Source of the DNA: Leptodactylus fallax
Taxonomy: Eukaryota > Chordata > Amphibia > Anura > Leptodactylidae
Direction: 5' to 3'
Assembly: GCA_947044405.1 (NCBI GenBank)
Contig: CAMRHE010000353.1
Span: forward strand, 372,001 to 436,000
Length of the DNA: 64,000 nucleotides
The position numbers were made by a program, and so were the translations under genes. Positions within the stretch are counted from its first letter, which is position 1, and every line of letters starts with the position of its first letter. The notes below the pieces were generated by a model that worked only from the letters and a program-made list of their open reading frames with translations, was not told where the DNA came from and did no database searches. Below are positions 46,620-58,315 of the stretch, one piece after another.

Positions 46620-48982
46620 GCTTACAAGTCAAACAATATTCAAAATTTTCAGGAACATTTCCAAAACTCATTTTTCAAGGGACTAATCCTGTTATGAAGG
46701 GGTTTTGAAAGCCCCCTGTATTCGAAACCCCCATAAATCACCCCATTTTCAAAACTGCACCCCTTAAATAAGCCTAATAAGTGTTTCAACCCTATAAGCT
46801 TTTAACAGGAATTAAGGCAAAATAGAGGTAATATTTACATGTTTCATTTTCTCATATGTTGATTTAGCCCTAGTATTCACACATTCACAAGGGGTTAAAG
46901 GAGAAAATGCATTTCGCAATTTGTTATGCAAGTTCTTCCGACTACCACATGTGGGTGTAAACTGATATATGGGCACACAGCAAGATGCAGAAGGAAAGGA
47001 GCGCCAATGAGCTTTAGGAGGGCATTTTTTGCTGTGATCAGTTTCAGGTACCATGTCACATTTAGAGCCCTTGAGGTGCCAAAACAGTGGAAGCCTCTAG
47101 AAAGTGACCCCATTTTGGAAACTAGACCCCTCAACGAATTTATGAAGGGGTATAGTGAGTATTTTTGACCCTACAGGTTTATCACTGAAGTTATTACCAT
47201 AGTGACGTGAAAATGAAAAATGACTTTTTTTCAGATCAAATGTCGTTTTAGCCCCAAATTTTTCACTTTCACAAAGGGCTAAAGGAGAATAACCAACTAA
47301 CTTTTTTTCCTGACCACAACAATACCCCGTATGTGCTGGTACACTGATATATGGGCACATGGCAGCGCTTGAAACGGAAAGAACACTAACTGGCCTTTGA
47401 AGGCCAGATTTTCCTGAAATAGTTTTTAGGTACCATGTCCCATTTGCAGAGACTCTGAGGTGCCAAAACAGTGGAAGCCCCCCAAAAGTGACCCTATTTT
47501 GGAAACTAGACCTCTCAAGGAAGTTATAAAGGGGTATAATGAGTACTTTTGACCTTACAGGTCTTTCACAGAATTGGGCCATAAAAATGGAAAATTACAT
47601 TCTTATCTATAAAATGTAGCTTTAACCTAAAAAGGTTCATTATTTCAAGGGGTTAAAGGAGAAATGAACCCCACAATTTAAACAATTTCTCCCAACTATA
47701 GAAATGCCCCACGTGTGGATATAAATTTCTGTATTGGCAACAACAGGGAAGGAGCACCATTGAGGGCAGATTCTGCTGGAATTGGTTTCAGGCGCCATGT
47801 CACATTGGCAGAGTCCCTATGGTACCAGCGCAGTGGAAAACCTTCATTTTGGAAACTAGACCCCTCAAGGAATTTATCGAGAGGGTATAGTCAGCATTTT
47901 TAATTTTAACCCACAGATGTTTCACCAAATTTACTACCAATGAGATGTGAAAATTAAAAATTACTTTTTCCAATAAAATGTCGTACCAGACCCAAATGTC
48001 TCATTTTCACAAAAGGTTAAAGGAGAAAAAGCACCCCACAGTTAGTTACACAATACACTTCTGAACACGGCAAAACACCATCTGTGATCATAAACTGCTA
48101 TATGGGTACATGGTAGAGCTTGGAACGGAAAGAGTGCTATTTGGCTTTTAGAGGGCAAATTTTGCTGGAATAGTTTTTGGGTGCTATGTCTCATTTGCAG
48201 AGCCCCTAAAGTGGAAACCCCAGAACATGACCCAATTTTGTAAACTACACCCCTCAAGGAATTTATGAAGGACTATACTGAGCATATTGATCCAACAGTT
48301 GTTTCATAGATTTATTAACATTGTGCAGTGCAAAAGAAACTTTATATTTTTTGCAATTTTTACCAAGGGGTTAAAAAGAGAAAATGTATCCAACAATTTG
48401 TTATGCAATTTCTCCTGACCATGAAAATGCCCCACATGTGCAGGAAAACTGCTGTAGCTGCATACGGCAGGGCACAGAAGGCAGGGAGTGCCATTAGGCT
48501 TTTGGAGGGCAGAATCATTTTCAAATGCTATGACAAATTTGCCCCTAAGGTGCTAATTCAGTGGAGAGTACCAAGAAGTGACTTAATTTTGCAAACTGCA
48601 TCCCTCAAACGTTATAGTGATCATTTTGATCCCAAATATGCTTTCCAAAAAGAAATATGCAGTAGATGGTGCAAAATGAAAATTTACATTTTCCTAGATA
48701 GACCATTTCAGTGCCCAATAGGTGCTGCCCATATCATGGCTGTGTGAATTGTCAGCTCGCCAGTTATTATACTCTGTCTCCTGATTTTGGAAATACCCTA
48801 TATGTGGCCCTACTCTTTTGCCTACAAATATGGCAAGGCTCAAAAATTAAGATGCTTATTTGATGCCTAATTTGGTTATTTACACTGCATTGGCGAGCAA
48901 TTGCAGAGGGTCGAGGCAAAATAAAAAATGCACCCCCTATTTTAGAAACTACTTCTCTCAAGAAATGTATTAAGGGGCATAG
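46620..48982 (+). repeat. 350-380 bp tandem satellite
   Basis: About six diverged units. The marker CACAAGGGGTTAAAGGAGAA recurs in variants near 46890, 47270, 47648, 48010 and 48362. A second marker, TTTTGGAAACTAGACCCCTC, recurs at 47113, 47499, 47849 and 48236. Each unit also has a CCCCACATGTGG-like and a TGATATATGGGCACA block. Short minus-strand frames such as MRGLVSKMGS are by-products. Confidence 0.85.
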
Positions 48983-48986
48983 CTAG

Positions 48987-49992
48987 TGTAGCCCTATTTG
49001 GGGGGGGTATGAGTATTATCCCTCCCGCAACAGACTCTGGCGCTGACCTGTGTGTATAATGGGACCTGAAGCCTTCGCTGAAGGGAAGAGTGGGAACATA
49101 TATGAAATATATCAGTGCCTCCACCCAGGATAGAGCCTCTGTATTACAGGGAGGATCTCTTCCTGGGACTTACCCATGAAGTACAGTTAGTAGCCTTAAC
49201 AAGGATCACTGTACTAATCTCACAGTCTGAAGAATACATACAGATACCACATAAGGTTATAACAGTAGCTTTATAAGAATCAACAGGGTAATAATACATA
49301 CATAAAATATACTCAGAACACAGCAATACTACAACAACCAGCAAGTCCTCAACCGTCTTAGGTTATATACCCGGGTATATATATATAGATATATAGCAAG
49401 AGTCCAGTGCACAATACCTCCAGGCAACAGAAGAGATGCAGGGGCCCCTGTGGATGACTGTGGATCCTCGGATTCTTCCAGGAGATGACAGACAGCCGAT
49501 CAGGAGATGATGATGATGGTGAGATTCTTCACAGGCCGCAAACAGGGCGACGGTGACGGCAGTAGATGCAGGCCTGACTACCCTAACACTGAGTCCTTAA
49601 CCTGCCAGCTAAACTACTAGTGCCACCGGGCCTCTAACTAGCTAGTTGGCCTTCGGAAGCCTAACCTATCACTGCCCTGAACTATATATATATATGGATC
49701 CCTAACTACAGTTACTAGCTAGGTCCTGTGAGTATATAGGGGGTAACACATACCTAACTATATACTGTGAAGTAAAGAGGAACCAGTGGCTCTTAGACTC
49801 CCCCAGACATAACATGTCTGGCTCAGCAGCTCTGCTCACATCTCTCCCCCCAGCAGCTCTGCCTCACATGTGTCTGACTCACTGTATTTACAAAACAAAA
49901 CTTGCACTAAATGCCTGGGGTCTCTGAAGCCAAACTGCAGGGGCAAAGAAGCCAGATACATTATATACTAGTAGAAATGGCAGTTCCCTACA
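48987..49992 (-). mobile_element. solo LTR
   Basis: 1,006 bp flanked by CTAG on both sides (48983-48986 and 49993-49996). On the minus strand it begins TGTAGGGAACTGCC and ends AAATAGGGCTACA, so the ends are TGTAG...CTACA as in LTRs. Joining the flanks restores GGCATAGCTAGCATTTTTAA, which matches the uninterrupted satellite at 47884-47905 (GGTATAGTCAGCATTTTTAA). No coding region accompanies it, so it is a solo LTR from recombination. Ty3-like or other class is not decided. Confidence 0.72.
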
Positions 49993-49999
49993 CTAGCAT

Positions 50000-50760
50000 T
50001 TTTAACCCTCGAGTATTGCATTATTTTAATTTCCAGATATAAATGCACAGTGAGAAGTTAAAATTGCAATTTTTCCAGAGATACACCAGTTCAGTGCCGG
50101 ATATGTTGTGCCCAGATTTTGACAGCAGACACACACACTCCAAAAACTGTTAAGCGAATTATCCTTGGAACAACAACCTTTGGAGCGTTTGTTTCTGGCA
50201 CAAGCCGGGCACAACATATTGTGCAATGAAATAATGTATTCCTTGGAAAAAGTGTTATTTTCACTCTGCGCAGCTGATGGTGCATTCATTTCTGGAAAAT
50301 AAATTAATGTAACACTTGGAGTTAAAAATGCTCACTGTACCCCTGGATAAATTCACTGAGGGGTTTAGTTTCCAAAATGGGGGTCACATGTCAGGGGATT
50401 CCACTTTACTGGCATTTCAGGAACTCTGCAAAAGTGACATGGTATCCAAAAACCAAACTGACCCAAAACCCAAATAGCGCTGCTTCTTTTTTACACCCTG
50501 CTGTGTGCCCAAACAGCAGTTTGTACCCATATTAGTTAGTGGGGTGTCCCGGATACAACAATGTCAAATAAAACACAGAAGGGAAGAAGCGCTGTTTGGC
50601 TTTCAGAGCACAGATTTAGGTGCTTTGGTTTTTGGATGGTATGTCATGTTTGCAGATTCCCTGAGGTGGCAGTAAATTGGAATCCAGCAGAAAGTGACCC
50701 CATTTTGAAAACTGCACCCCTCAAAGAATTTAACAAGTTGTGTAGTGAGCATTAGTATCC
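50000..50760. repeat. satellite units, partly inverted
   Basis: A forward unit lies at 50560-50760 (CCCCATTTTGAAAACTGCAC, CCCTCAAAGAATTTAAC). The segment 50320-50530 carries the same blocks reversed (GTTTAGTTTCCAAAATGGGG, CAAAAGTGACATGGTA, ACAGCAGTTTGTACCCAT). The two arms form a head-to-head arrangement around 50540. Confidence 0.7.
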
Positions 50761-51429
50761 CAGAAGTGAATATGTAAGCTGTGCGGAGTACATTTTTGTA
50801 CACCAGATGCCATGCTATTTTCCCACTAGCTCCTATGACACGGATAGGGGAGCATTCTGGGGGATCAGCACTAGTGTATTCTCCCTCATAAGCTCTAAAT
50901 ATGGGGTCTACCCTGATATATACGCTCGTACAGCTTATACATTTCCTTCTTGCCGCAGCCAGTTTTGTCCTAATGATTTGGTGATTTTTGGGGTTTTTGT
51001 CTTTGCATTGTACAAGATATATATATAATTTTTTTTTTTTTTTCTCCTGGCGATGTGGCCATATGAGGGAATGTTTTTTGCGGTATGAGATGTACTTTTC
51101 AATGCCACCATTTTTGGGTGCCTATAACTTAACTAAATTTTATTAATTCTTTCTTTGTGGGATGTAAAAGAAAAAAAAATCAATTCTGGCATTGATTTTT
51201 AGCATTTAATTTTTTTGTCGTGCAGTGTACAGCACAAGTAACATGTTACCTTTATTCTGCGGGTCTGTGCGATTACATAGATACCTAATGTATGTTTTTT
51301 TTATGCATTTTTTCATTTTTTATTTTTCTTTTACATAATAAAACACTTTTATATGGGAAATTGAATTTTTGGGTCTGTATTTAATTATTTTAACATGTTT
51401 AAACATATATTTTTTTTTTTCCATTTTTT

Positions 51430-51893
51430 TTTTTTTCCCCCAATAGCGAATTGAAGCAGCGATCTTCTGATCGTTGGTTCAATAGTTATACACTGCAATA
51501 CACATGTATTGCAGTGTATAGGAGGCTGTCAGCCTATGCAGACACACAGGCTTACAGCCTCCACTCAAGACAGGATCAACCAGGTATGTGAAGGGACAGC
51601 GATGGGGCAGACCCGGGGTCACTGATCAGACCCCGGGTTGCGGATTAAGAACACCATCACCCCTTGAAAACTTCACGGGTCAGGCGATTGAGACCCCAGT
51701 ATATAATAAAAGCTCAGCTCCGGCTACGGGTGATAGAGGGAAGTGTCAGCTGATACATACGGCTGACACCTGCAAAGCACGGTGCGCACACAGTCTCTGC
51801 GCACCATGCTTCTGCCGTACTAGTATGGCGGTTTGCGGGAAGTCCTTCCCGGTAGCGCCATACTATTACGGCAGATGTCGGGAAGGGGTTAAT
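51430..51893 (-). repeat. GC-rich terminal segment with hairpins
   Basis: Contains several inverted repeats: ACTGCAATACA/TGTATTGCAGT at 51492-51518, GACCCGGGGTC and GACCCCGGGT at 51609-51637, and AGTATGGCG...CGCCATACT near 51822-51865. It is the terminal domain of the element ending TTAACCCCTTCCCGAC at 51893. Confidence 0.6.
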
Positions 51894-51917
51894 GAAACTC
51901 CTCATGTTGTAATGTCT

Positions 51918-51921
<4 letters not shown>

Positions 51922-51961
<40 letters not shown>

Positions 51962-51969
51962 TGTGTGTT
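51922..51969 (+). repeat. (GT)n microsatellite
   Basis: A run of about 18 GT dinucleotides followed by TTTGTGTGTG. It lies just outside the TTAA element. Confidence 0.95.
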
Positions 51970-52169
51970 TTGGTAGAATTTCTGCCTATTGCTATAAACC
52001 TGCAGGCTTTACAATTACCACTAAACCTGTATGAACCTGCTAGGGGATCTCATAACCAGGTCTCCCGTTTAGATGGCGGAAGATGGTTGTGGACCAACCT
52101 ATCCATCCACCTGTCTCCGATATCATATATGATAGCTGGGGCATACCCTTTCATCTGACTGATGTCCGG

Positions 52170-53340
52170 GGGCATCGCCGGGTAGGCTTACAGTATGCCC
52201 CAGAAATTCTGCAATACATATCATACTACTTGATATGTTTCAAGAATTCTAACTTTTACCTCATCTATTGTATGCTCCCTTGGATTCAGGAGTAAATCCC
52301 TCTCTATTGTCCAAGCATGATGATGCTCACTTCTTGAAACTTCAGATAGGTATTCTCTAAGTAATCTATTTTTCAGATCTGATGCAGCCAATTGATAATC
52401 CTGTGTGTTGGTCCAATTGGACGTATTCAAAGATATTGGCCCTCCCATAATGACCGTGGGTGCCAGCTTTACCAATTCAATAAACTGTTGGTTGCTGTTT
52501 GCTTATGGGCAGCTTAGTAGATAACTTGCCCTGAGGTGATTTCATTATCAGCAAGTCAAGGAATGTGATCTTGTCACATTGTATTTCAGAAGTCACGAAA
52601 ATGCCCAAATCATTAGTATTGATCACTGTCACAAAACCCCCAAATACCTCCTTTGTTCCATTCCATAGAATCAATACATCTATAAATTTAATGCATAAAA
52701 GGATAGCCAATGTCCACTGGCTCATCCCTTCTAAAAATACAAATTCTCTCTCCCACCAGCCCATGTAGAGAGAGGTGCACAGGGGCTACCCATAGTCACT
52801 CCCCTGAGCTGTTTGTAGACCTTACTATCAAAGGTGAAGTTGTGTATCAACACAATTGAGAGGAGGTTGAAAACCAACTGATTGTGTCCCCGAAAATGAT
52901 TACCACTCAACCTCAAGAACTCTCCTATAGCCTCACATACCTTGTCAAAGGTATTGGAACCATATAAAGATTATATGTCTAGGCTTGCCAACCATACATC
53001 AGATTACACCTGAACATCTTGCAGTCTCCTCAAAGCATCCATGGTGTATGATGGCTAAGCAACGACAAATGGACAAAAAATAACATCTAGATAGAGGCTC
53101 ATGTTTTGTGTGACACGATCAATCCCTGCCACTATAGTTCGTCGTTTCAAAGGAGATAGACCTTTATGAACTTTTGGAAGGGAATAAAATATGGCCACTA
53201 TCGGATGCTCTGGGACCAGAAACTTAAACTTCTTTTTACTGATCAACTGGTCCTGCTTGGCTAGGTTCAAAATCTGCCTCTAGAAAACTATAGGTTGCCA
53301 ATATCATCAAGGATATTATGATATATTTATGATATGCTGA
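52170..53340 (-). pseudogene. Penelope-like element RT fragment
   Basis: Minus-strand pieces: KKKFKFLVPEHPIVAIFYSL and LPKVHKGLSPLKRRTIVAGI (53270-53055). FTFDSKVYKQLRGVTMGSPC lies at 52916 downward. FIDVLILWNGTKEVFGG (52690-52630; the catalytic pair reads Asp-Val, so one Asp is lost) and ITFLDLLIMKSPQGKLSTKL follow. The connector with DLKNRLLREYLSEVS ends at 52221. It is related to the 20.8-28.7 kb element but more decayed. No GIY-YIG domain or pLTR was found. Confidence 0.85.
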
Positions 53341-53409
53341 ACAGTTCATTATGGCAAGTTTCCCACATTTGTCAAATAACAATAACGATAGATCCAGCAA
53401 TCTTCCAAA

Positions 53410-54560
53410 TTTTCAAGAACATTTCTAAAACCCATTTTTCAAGGGTCAGATTCTGCTCTGCAAGGGCTTTGAAAGACCTCTGTATTAGGAACCCCCACAA
53501 ATCACCCCATTTGCAAAACTGCAACCCTTAAATAAATCAGCTTATAGGGAGTTTGTTAACCCTTTGTGTTTCACAGGAATTAAAACAAAATGGAAGGGAA
53601 AAATAGACATTTCAATTTATTTCATTTAGTCCTAAAATGTACACATTCACAAGTGGTAAAAGAAGAAAATGCATTGCATTATTTCTTATGCAAGTTCTCC
53701 TGACTACAGAAATGCCCCACATGTGGATGTAAACTGATGTATGGGCACACTGTAGGGTCCAGAACGGAAGGAGCGCTATTGGGATTTTGGAGTGCATATT
53801 TTGCTGGAATTTGTTGCAGGCACCATGTTGCATTTGCATAGCCCCAGAAGTACTAGAACAGGGGAACCCCCCCCCGCCAAATGACCCTATTTTGGAATCT
53901 AGACTCCTTAAGGAATTTATCAAGGGATATAGTGAGCACTTTTACCCTACCGGTGATTCACAGAATTGGGCCGGCCGTGAATCTGGAAAATTACATTTTT
54001 TACTAGAAAATGTTACTTTAACCCCAAATTTTAAAATTTCACAAAGGGTTAAAAAAAAAAAAAAAGCACCCCATACAATAATTACACATTTTTTTCCCTT
54101 AAGGGGGGTCTAGATTTTGGAATCTAGACCCCTTAAGGAATTTATCAAGGGATATAGTGAACACTTTTACCCTACCGGTGATTCACAGAATTGGGCCGGC
54201 CGTGAATCTGGAAAATTACATTTTTTACTAGAAAATGTTACTTTAACCCCAAATTTTTTAATTTCACAAAGGGTTCAAAAAAAAAAAAAAAAAAAAAGCA
54301 CCCCATACAGTAATTACACATTTTTTTCCCTGAATACAATATCCTATAGGTGGTTGGAATTCTGAAAAGGTACATGAGTGCTCTTTGGCTTTTAGAGGGC
54401 AGATTTTTTCAGGTGCTATGTTGCAATTTCTGTCCCCCTGAGGTAGCAGTACAGTGGAAACCCCCAAAATGTTTGTAAAGTACACCCCTCAAGAAATTAA
54501 TCTAGAAGAATAATGAGAGATAGTTATGTTCAGGGTTTTATAGTACGAAGAGTAAGGAAT
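53410..54560 (+). repeat. satellite units, second block, with 225 bp duplication
   Basis: The same satellite as at 46.6-49.0 kb (GAACATTTCTAAAACCCATT, AATCACCCCATTTGCAAAAC). Within it, 53894-54105 is repeated at 54119-54330 (period 225) with few differences, including a shared GGGCCGGCCGTGAATCTGG block and an A-run of 15 and then 20 bases. This is a recent tandem duplication. Confidence 0.85.
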
Positions 54561-55210
54561 TAATAATCCATGGATGTGTGGTACAATTTGAAGCATTCCT
54601 TCATACAGAGGCCAAGTTTTTTGGGGCAGGTTTGACAATTGTAAATGGCGTTCTTTCATATCCCCCTTTTGAAGCAGACTCTGCATATTTTTGGGGTTCC
54701 TTCCTTCTTAGCAGTTCGGGGGACTTCAGGCAAATGTTGCCCTGGAACAATACGGGGAACCTCTATTCCAGAAATACTAGGTCTTGCCCATTCATGGCTT
54801 CCAAAAATTAAGGCTTTGATGACATCCCTCTTGTCCTTATACCTGACCAACAACATGTTCTCACTATATAGTGTCCTGCTCTGTCCCGATCTGAGTGGTT
54901 GGCAAAGCAGGGACCTAGGGAGGCCTCACTGGTTTTTATGCACAGTGCCACATGCTACAGTAGCTCTGGAAGAAAGGGACTTAAAAAGTGGTATGCTGGT
55001 ATAGAAGTTAACCACATAGCGGTGGTAACCCTAGTCCATCAGTGGGTGCAGCAACCTCCACACACTTTTCCCACTAACTACTATAATGGGGGAACATTCT
55101 GGGGGCTTAATTCTGGTGTTCATTCCCTCATAAACCTGAAAACTGTGGATGTACCCTGAACTACTCTCACACAGTTTAATTTAATGCCCTACCTTGGGGG
55201 TGTATGCCTC
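54540..55210 (-). pseudogene. piggyBac-type transposase, C-terminal relic
   Basis: Shifting minus-strand frames read VVNFYTSIPLFKSLSSRATV, ACGTVHKNQ then GLPRSLLC, SENMLLVRYKDKRDVIKALI, VPRTAKKEGTPKICRVCFKR, and a Cys-rich tail YNCQTCPKKLGLCMKECFKL with YHTSMDY. This order (NFYTSIPL, ACGTVR.N..GLP, DKRDV, CRVC.KRG and the terminal Cys-His ring) is that of piggyBac transposases. The Asp normally before NFYTS is Val here and stops are frequent, so it is inactive. It directly adjoins satellite of the type found in the TTAA element at 46.3-51.9 kb. Confidence 0.82.
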
Positions 55211-55439
55211 TGCAAATTTTGTACCAAAGTACTTGAGGGACTGGTCTAATTTTCTATAGACGTTCAAATCTTGGATCAGTTTGGGGAGGATATTGTGCAT
55301 TAGCATTATAATGAAATTTTTTTTTTTAGAATTGACTCAAATCTAGTTTGGGATGTGGCCATACGGTAAATTGTAATGTAGCACAAAACATTTGCACTCC
55401 AATACTGTCTAATTTCAGTTTTTTTTTTCGCAAGGGCCA

Positions 55440-56260
55440 TATGCAGCACAAGACTCCAAAATGTCATCATTTCTGCTGCATCTACAGGGGTCCACCAAGC
55501 ATATGATGACGTGGGATTCTGCGCTAAAACTGAATGCCCTGGGCCAACTACCTGAGGGTACCATTTTAGCCACCATGAATGTGGAATCCCTGTATACCAA
55601 CATTCCCCACAAGGATGGAGTTGCAGCATGTCGAGTACACAATTCATCCTTAGCCACAACGATTTTACTTTTGGAGAGGATCTATATCTATAGCGAATGG
55701 GGACCCCAGTATGCAAATCTCTTTGTGGCAGAACTGGAAGGAGCATATTTATCAACATGCACCACCAAACCTATGATTTACCTTCGTTATATCGATGATA
55801 TCCTTGTCATCTGGACTGCAAGTGAGGAGGCCCTACTTCAATTCCATAATGACTTCAATGACTTTCACCTTACCATCAACCTTAAGCTTAGCTATTCAGA
55901 GAGTGAAATCCACTTTCTGGATACCACAATATACATTAAAGACCACTGGCTACTCACATCAATATACCACAAACCCACAGACAGAACGGCCTACCTGAGA
56001 AATGACAGCTTCCACCCCAAGCACACAAGACAATCTATTGTTTACAGCCAGGCTATACGATAGAATCGTATTTGCTCCAACGAAGCAGACCTGGACAAGC
56101 ATCTCCTGGATCTGAGGATGAAATTTCTCCGATTGGGATACAAACCAAAAGTGACGGACAGCCAATTAAACAAAGTGGCAGCCATTAGCAGAAACAGTCT
56201 GCTCACCTATAAAGAGACCCAGAAAGAAGCCCAAGTGCCCCTAGTTGTCACCTGAAGAGA
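55440..56260 (+). pseudogene. Penelope-like element RT fragment, + strand
   Basis: A 200-codon open frame (55461-56063) with TILATMNVESLYTNIPHKDG (motif A region), WGPQYANLFVAELEGAYLS, IYLRYIDDILVIWTASEEAL (catalytic Asp pair) and IHFLDTTIYIKDHWLLTSIY, then HKPTDRTAYL. The segment before WGPQYANLF is shortened, so part of motif B is missing. After a stop at 56061 the connector region continues (HLLDLRMKFLRLGY). A third PLE subfamily by its residues; no GIY-YIG or pLTR seen. Confidence 0.88.
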
Positions 56261-56264
56261 CTCC

Positions 56265-56402
56265 ACAGTATAATAATAGCAGTTTTGTTTCGGCCGTGTT
56301 TGTTACTTTCGAAACTGATTGGTGAGCACTCGGGCTGCCGTGCCAGAGAAATGAGCCTCGCGTGCCACTCTTGGCACGCGTGCCAGGGGTTGCCGACCCC
56401 TG
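56265..56402. mobile_element. hAT terminal fragment
   Basis: The right end, read inward, is CAGGGGTCGGCAACCCCTGG, then CACGCGTGCCAAGAGTGG. This is a typical Charlie-like hAT terminus. Only about 135 bp are assigned, and the other end was not found. Confidence 0.7.
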
Positions 56403-56933
56403 CTCTATATTGTCAGCAGAGAATACTTGTGTGTATTAGTTGTCTGACTCTCCTTTCTTTTCCCCCTGAATCTATTGGTAACAGGGTAAAGGGATTTTTA
56501 GTGATGTGCAGCGTGCAAAGGTGACATTAGGAGGCATAAGTAAGGCACACTGTAGTCTGAGTTGTCCAGCCATTGAAATGTGCTCGGACACTTGCAAGAA
56601 TGAATTTATAGTTCAATATTTCCAAGAACTCAAAATCTGCATTAACAATGGTTCTTGGTCTTCTATATTTTCTAAATCTTGTTATAAACAATCTTCATGT
56701 ATCAAATTACTTTTCGTTCTGAGGAAGAGATTACTAGAGACTACTCAAGGATAGAACAACAAATTTTTGTTTTTTTTTCCCCCCTTCTCATGCAAACAGT
56801 CCCGGCATAGCTGCACTGCTCACAGCTTCCCACACTGACACTGTGGAACCACATAGCCATACATAGAATATATTTCAAAATTTGATGAACAATAAACTTG
56901 CACCTATATGATTGAAGTCACAATTATATATTA
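56403..56933. other. intron sequence, nothing recognised
   Basis: About 530 bp with no recognised coding or repeat signature. Confidence 0.5.
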
Positions 56934-57686
56934 CTAGAGGAAGGACCCGGCTTCGTACGGGTATATTTCATTTTTTGTTTGTGTAGTGACCCCATAAGAA
57001 TTGGCCAGTTTTGCACTTGACATCCAGTATGGCAGTCCAGTATAGATATAGTCTATTTATGGCTGTGTTGCTATGGAAACCTGGTAAATGAAATGTGAAC
57101 TTATATTGGCTGATGCATGTCATATGACTGAATATTTAAGGACCTGCGAACTGCTATTGACTCATGCAGGACATAAATAGCTTGGTTGCTATGGAAACCT
57201 GGTGTAAAGCTGTGTGTATGTCAAGACTGAACCTGCGATTTTGCATTGGTCCATAAGTGTCATGTGATCATGTGCATCTCAGTTTGGATATCAGTGAAAA
57301 ACCTGCCATCGGTTGTTATGGAAAACCTGGAGTAAAGCTGTGTGTATGTGACCTTGTGTAACAGTGTCATCCACAGCGCCCTGCCCCTTTAAAGCTGACC
57401 TACAGCAGTGAAGAAAAATGGCTGGGTTGTTATTGAAACCTGGAGTGCAACTGTGTGCATGTGGCTGACAATGCTTTGTCAGATTGGAGACGGGCTTGGG
57501 TCTGCTGGGGAGTTTCAGCAGCTCGCTGTTGTCTGTAACATACCTTATCAGATTGGAGACAGGCTTGGGTCTGCTGAGAGTTTTCATTAGCTTGAGCAGC
57601 AGCCATGCGTTTTGCTGCAGGGGACATGAGTAGTTTAAAAACGTTTCAATTTATAAGAATGCTGAAATCCAGTATGGCAGTCCAGT

Positions 57687-58315
57687 CAGTGGCGTAAATA
57701 CCGGTTTAGCAGTGGTAGCAGCTGCCACAGGGCCCGGGACATTAGGGGACCCGGCGGGCCTCTGATGTTGTTTTTTTTGTTTTGTTTTTTAACACCAGCA
57801 GGTAACGGGCCCTATTTACTTAACGATCCCCACTCCTGCTCACGGCCGCCTGCACTTCACCTTCTGCAGAGGCGGCTGTGAGCAGGAGCGGGGATTGGTA
57901 AGTAAGGCCTGTGGGCTGTGAACCCCACAAACACTGCTATCATTATACTCTGGGGTCTTTTCAGCAGACTTCGGGCCTCATTGGTGGCGTCCCAGATGTC
58001 GGTGGGCCAGTCCAACGTCATTATGCGTTGCGATACATGCCTGGCTCACGTGACATCTGGTCCAACATTGAAGAAGTAGCGGGAAGTGAGCATAATACTA
58101 TATGAAGGAGCCACTATGATACTGTGTGCAGGGGCCACTATGGGGCCTAATAGTGTATGCAGGGGCCACTATGGGGCCTAATAGTGTATGCAGGGGCCAC
58201 TATGGGGCATAATAGTGTGTGCAGAAATGCAGTTTGTGTGCGTGGGGGGGTTGCCGGGGGGGGTCCCATGTCAAATGTTCGTCTTGGGGCCCTGCCATTG
58301 CTAGTTACGCCACTG
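57687..58315. mobile_element. hAT MITE, 629 bp
   Basis: Ends CAGTGGCGTAAATACCGG and, inverted, CAGTGGCGTAACTAGCAATG. The 8 bp target duplication AGTCCAGT lies at 57679-57686 and 58316-58323. The interior holds three repeats of TGCAGGGGCCACTATGGGGC. No transposase. A 3' piece is duplicated at 58921-59027. Confidence 0.88.

Larger units (their letters stand above)
46310..51893 (-). mobile_element. TTAA-ended element built of satellite units
   Basis: The right end, read on the minus strand, is TTAACCCCTTCCCGACATCT, then GCCGTAATAGTATGGCGC. This is a terminus type frequent in frogs. Behind it lie a hairpin-rich GC segment (51430-51890), a T-rich segment (51000-51430) and then the satellite units. 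The left terminus was not found; the element begins abruptly next to CR1 copy 2. A solo LTR interrupts it. No transposase is visible, though a piggyBac relic lies beside related satellite at 54.5-55.2 kb. Confidence 0.6.

Noticed and set aside
46812..50803. Several minus-strand frames sharing MRGLVSKMGS-like starts
   Set aside because: They recur because they are read from satellite units; no conserved domain and frequent stops.
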